Shown: positions 61,610 to 64,000 of the stretch, one piece after another | How the letters are laid out: each line of letters begins with the position of its first letter | Position numbering within the stretch: position 1 is the first letter of the stretch | Source: Cepaea nemoralis | Lineage: Eukaryota; Mollusca; Gastropoda; Stylommatophora; Helicidae | DNA: 64,000 nt | NCBI GenBank assembly: GCA_014155875.1 | Contig: JACEFZ010006307.1 | Coordinates: forward strand, 69,501-133,500 | Direction: 5' to 3' | Made by a program: the position numbers and the translations under genes | The notes under the pieces: generated by a model | What the model was told of the DNA's origin: nothing | The model's input: only the letters and a program-made list of their open reading frames with translations | Database searches by the model: none

Positions 61610-61805
61610 CCAAACACTAAAATGTTGACTTCTCATCCTTGAGTTACGGACATAAATTACAAGTACCTGTGAAGTCAGAGTGGGTTTGCCTGATAGCAAG
61701 GGGCACTGGTAAAAAGGAAAGCTAATCCAGACGCAAAAATCAGCCCAGTAAACTAGCAGTAGTAGCATGTGTATGGACTACACTTGAGTTCAAAGCGAGA
61801 GAACA
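61610..61805. repeat. Interspersed repeat, pair with 6240-6500
   Basis: AAAATGTTGACTTCTCATCC, ATAAATTACAAGTACCTGTG, AAAGGAAAGCTAATCCAGAC, TATGGACTACACTTGAGTTC. Confidence 0.65.
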
Positions 61806-61809
61806 AACA

Positions 61810-62840
61810 AAAAATAATAATAATAAGCAAACTTAAGAAAATTAAATCTTTTTTAATAGATGGAGCCTCTGAGATAAGTGCCACATATTTCATTTCATTC
61901 TACTTGCTTATTTTTATTTCACATGGTTACGTAATATTATGCCTTAATGTCATTACTTCAGTATCATCTTCTTTTTGTGGGTGTTGTGGTTTGTTTCTTG
62001 CTGTCTGCTGATGAAGGGCCGTTGTTGCAAATTCCTCAGTTTCCTTTTATGATAATTTTGTAAAGCTAACCTACACCATGTGTTTTCTAGTTATTTACAC
62101 TTGATGATGAAAATTGTTATGAAAACTGTAAACATATGCTTAAAAATAACTTTAGAAAAATGAAGCATGAATGTGCTTGCCAAATAAACTGAACCACTGT
62201 TAAAATTGGTGATTCATAAATTACAGCAAATAATGTACAAAAACCTGATCCAAAAAATGATTTATAAAACAGATATGACTTTGATTATTAAAGTAAATTT
62301 CAGGAAGCCAAAATTTAAGAATGTGTTGATTTAATTTCCCCCTTCCCATTTTAATTCATGTCCTACCTAAAATTATACAACTAACTTTCAAAAAGGGTGA
62401 AATAGATCACAGATTCTGATGAAATAAAGCAGAAGGCTAAACAGAAAGCTGTCTTGTCAATATTTATAATTTTCAACCTATCTTGTGCAGATTAAAAGAA
62501 TCTGTTGTGAATCTGCAATTAGCATGAGGATAAAACAAATGTTGCACATTCTAACAGTGACTAAATGTGTTAAGCATTTCAGCCAAAATGTAATTCATCT
62601 ATTCACTTTATATGATATACAACTCTGCAGTATCACCTGACGAGATGCAGCGAAATATGTCAGGCAGAAAACCGTGCAACCTATTGTTTACTGCTTCTTT
62701 TTTAAATTCACTAACTTCATTATTTTGAAATTAAATTTTCTATCAGATTTCCCTTCTTGTTGTATAAAGTGCTAACAATAAAACTCATATTCATTTACAC
62801 ATTTACCTGAGTTCATGTTTCAACATTCTTCTTTGATTAC
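61810..62840. other. AT-rich stretch, no recognisable feature
   Basis: No exon or repeat family could be supported. Confidence 0.4.
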
Positions 62841-62844
62841 TTAC

Positions 62845-63500
62845 ATCCATCAGCATCATGTGCCATGCCAATAAGCGTGGGTGATCATGGTTGGCCATCT
62901 CACACAATCACCAGAGTCTTGGATGTCTGTTTTCCAGTTATGCCATGTGGCCAAGTCATCCAAGGATTTATCTCTCTGCCTTCCCCTTACTATTTTCCCA
63001 TCAAGTTTGCCAGTTGTCACTAAGTTTTCAAGTTTATTTCTCGCATAATGTACCCACGAATCTTGACTACCTACGTCTAATTTCTCTAATCAGTTTACGG
63101 TTTTCCTGTTTCTTGCAAGACTTGCCTATTGGTTTTTCTATCTGTCCATGGTATTCTTCACATTTTTCTCAAAAACTAGATTTCCTCTGCCATTAAACGT
63201 TTTTCAGTTTGCTCATTGCCCACGTCTCACATCCATACAAAATTACAGGTTCAATGTAGCACTTCAACACTTTTTCTCGTTGCAAATGACATCTTTTTAT
63301 TGATTGGTATATTTTCCATCTTGCAAAAAACTATCTTTGCCAAAGCAATTTTTGCTCTAATCTCTTCAAAGCATCTCCCATCAGATGTTTGACTCTTCTG
63401 AGATAGTTGTACCAACTCATTTGTTTAAGAACATTCCCATTTATCCGTAAATTACATTGTAGTATTTCTGTCTTTTTAGACACGACCATAATCTGTCTTC
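62845..63500 (-). mobile_element. Decayed non-LTR retrotransposon, RT C-terminal region
   Basis: The reverse strand reads SDGRCFEEIRAKIALAKIVF, CKMENIPINKKMSFATRK, then FVWMRDVGNEQTEKRL in a shifted frame, and finally ITHAYWHGT-like coding near 62860. Same family as 6590-7205 (SDGRCLEEIRTRIAMAK). Confidence 0.78.
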
Positions 63501-63504
63501 TTAC

Positions 63505-64000
63505 AATTTAATTCTAACCCTAGTTGTTCACTGTATACAATAACCGCATCTACTAAACAGCTACCATAGCACCAAACAAGAAATTGTTCTTGTACAGAAA
63601 CATGCTCAGCAGGAAAACGCAAGAAATCCCACACCAACTTGCCAATGAGCGATACATTTTACTTTAGATATACTGCATTGGCCACAAAGCAAACATTAAT
63701 TCAGTGTTGCTATTCACAGCAAACAGCAAGATTATTTGCTCTGTTCAGCTACCAAGCAGTTTGCAAATAACTTACTGATGAAGACCTGTCATTCGACCCC
63801 TGTATAAAATATAAGAGACATGACAAGGAAAAGAACAAGAAAGCCAAATAAACATAATATGAAAATCATTTTCAAAACTGGGAAATACACGCTATGTAAA
63901 TTAAATATTTTATTTTCATTTAGAAGTTACATGAATATTTATTGTGTATTTTAAAATATAAATCTCTTATCTTAAATGAATATAACGTCTGAGTAAATTA
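63505..64000. other. Window end, no recognisable feature
   Basis: AT-rich DNA. The expected upstream PICALM-like exons were not seen. Confidence 0.4.

Noticed and set aside
57704..64000. Upstream ANTH-domain exons of the PICALM-like gene
   Set aside because: Searched by eye on the minus strand for family blocks such as the one ending DLSQ. None was found, so they are probably beyond the window.

Overview
The window is animal nuclear DNA: AT-rich, split by introns and dense in repeats, with no bacterial gene organisation. Very long intronic minisatellites, several tRNA-derived SINE families, decayed non-LTR retrotransposons and mariner/piggyBac-type relics suggest an invertebrate, plausibly a lophotrochozoan such as a mollusc. 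That placement is inference; no rRNA or mitochondrial marker is present to test it.

The main gene is on the minus strand. Nine phase-compatible exons between 57703 and 26406 encode the last 385 residues of a PICALM/AP180/LAP-family clathrin-assembly protein. They cover the end of the ANTH domain (an ALEQHL helix followed by LEGKK), a charged EEE/Q/K linker, three NPF motifs, a DDLL motif, the GFDAFGD and SKLTGG blocks, and a C-terminal DPF ending in SDPFGAL. The remaining ANTH exons were not found between 57.7 and 64 kb and probably lie beyond the window. The introns total about 30 kb.

At the left edge on the plus strand lie the last two exons (290-363 and 2263-2598) of a second gene, with an AATAAA at 2675. 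I could not identify its product. It converges on the PICALM-like gene across about 24 kb without any convincing gene. A third possible coding segment is an unassigned plus-strand ORF at 59930-60367.

The rest is repeats. Region by region: 0.9-4 kb holds a piggyBac-like MITE and a palindromic mariner relic. 4.6-10 kb holds SINEs, a GAA-tailed short element, non-LTR fragments and microsatellites. 10.6-20 kb holds minisatellites (48, 18, 111 and 24 bp units), a duplicated segment and a non-LTR RT 3' half. 22-26 kb is AT-rich with degenerate tandem repeats and a well-kept SINE. 26-57 kb is the PICALM-like gene, with introns full of SINEs, RNase-H-bearing non-LTR fragments, a 60 bp minisatellite at 42 kb and a 2.1 kb, 23 bp minisatellite at 54-56 kb. 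57.7-64 kb holds a SINE nested inside a SINE, GA and ATT microsatellites and another non-LTR remnant.

No tRNA gene, CRISPR array, operon or defence-type system is present. The notable content is repeat biology: minisatellite birth visible against a single-copy paralogous segment, higher-order repeat structure, possible SINE/LINE tail sharing, and small DNA-transposon derivatives with intact ends.
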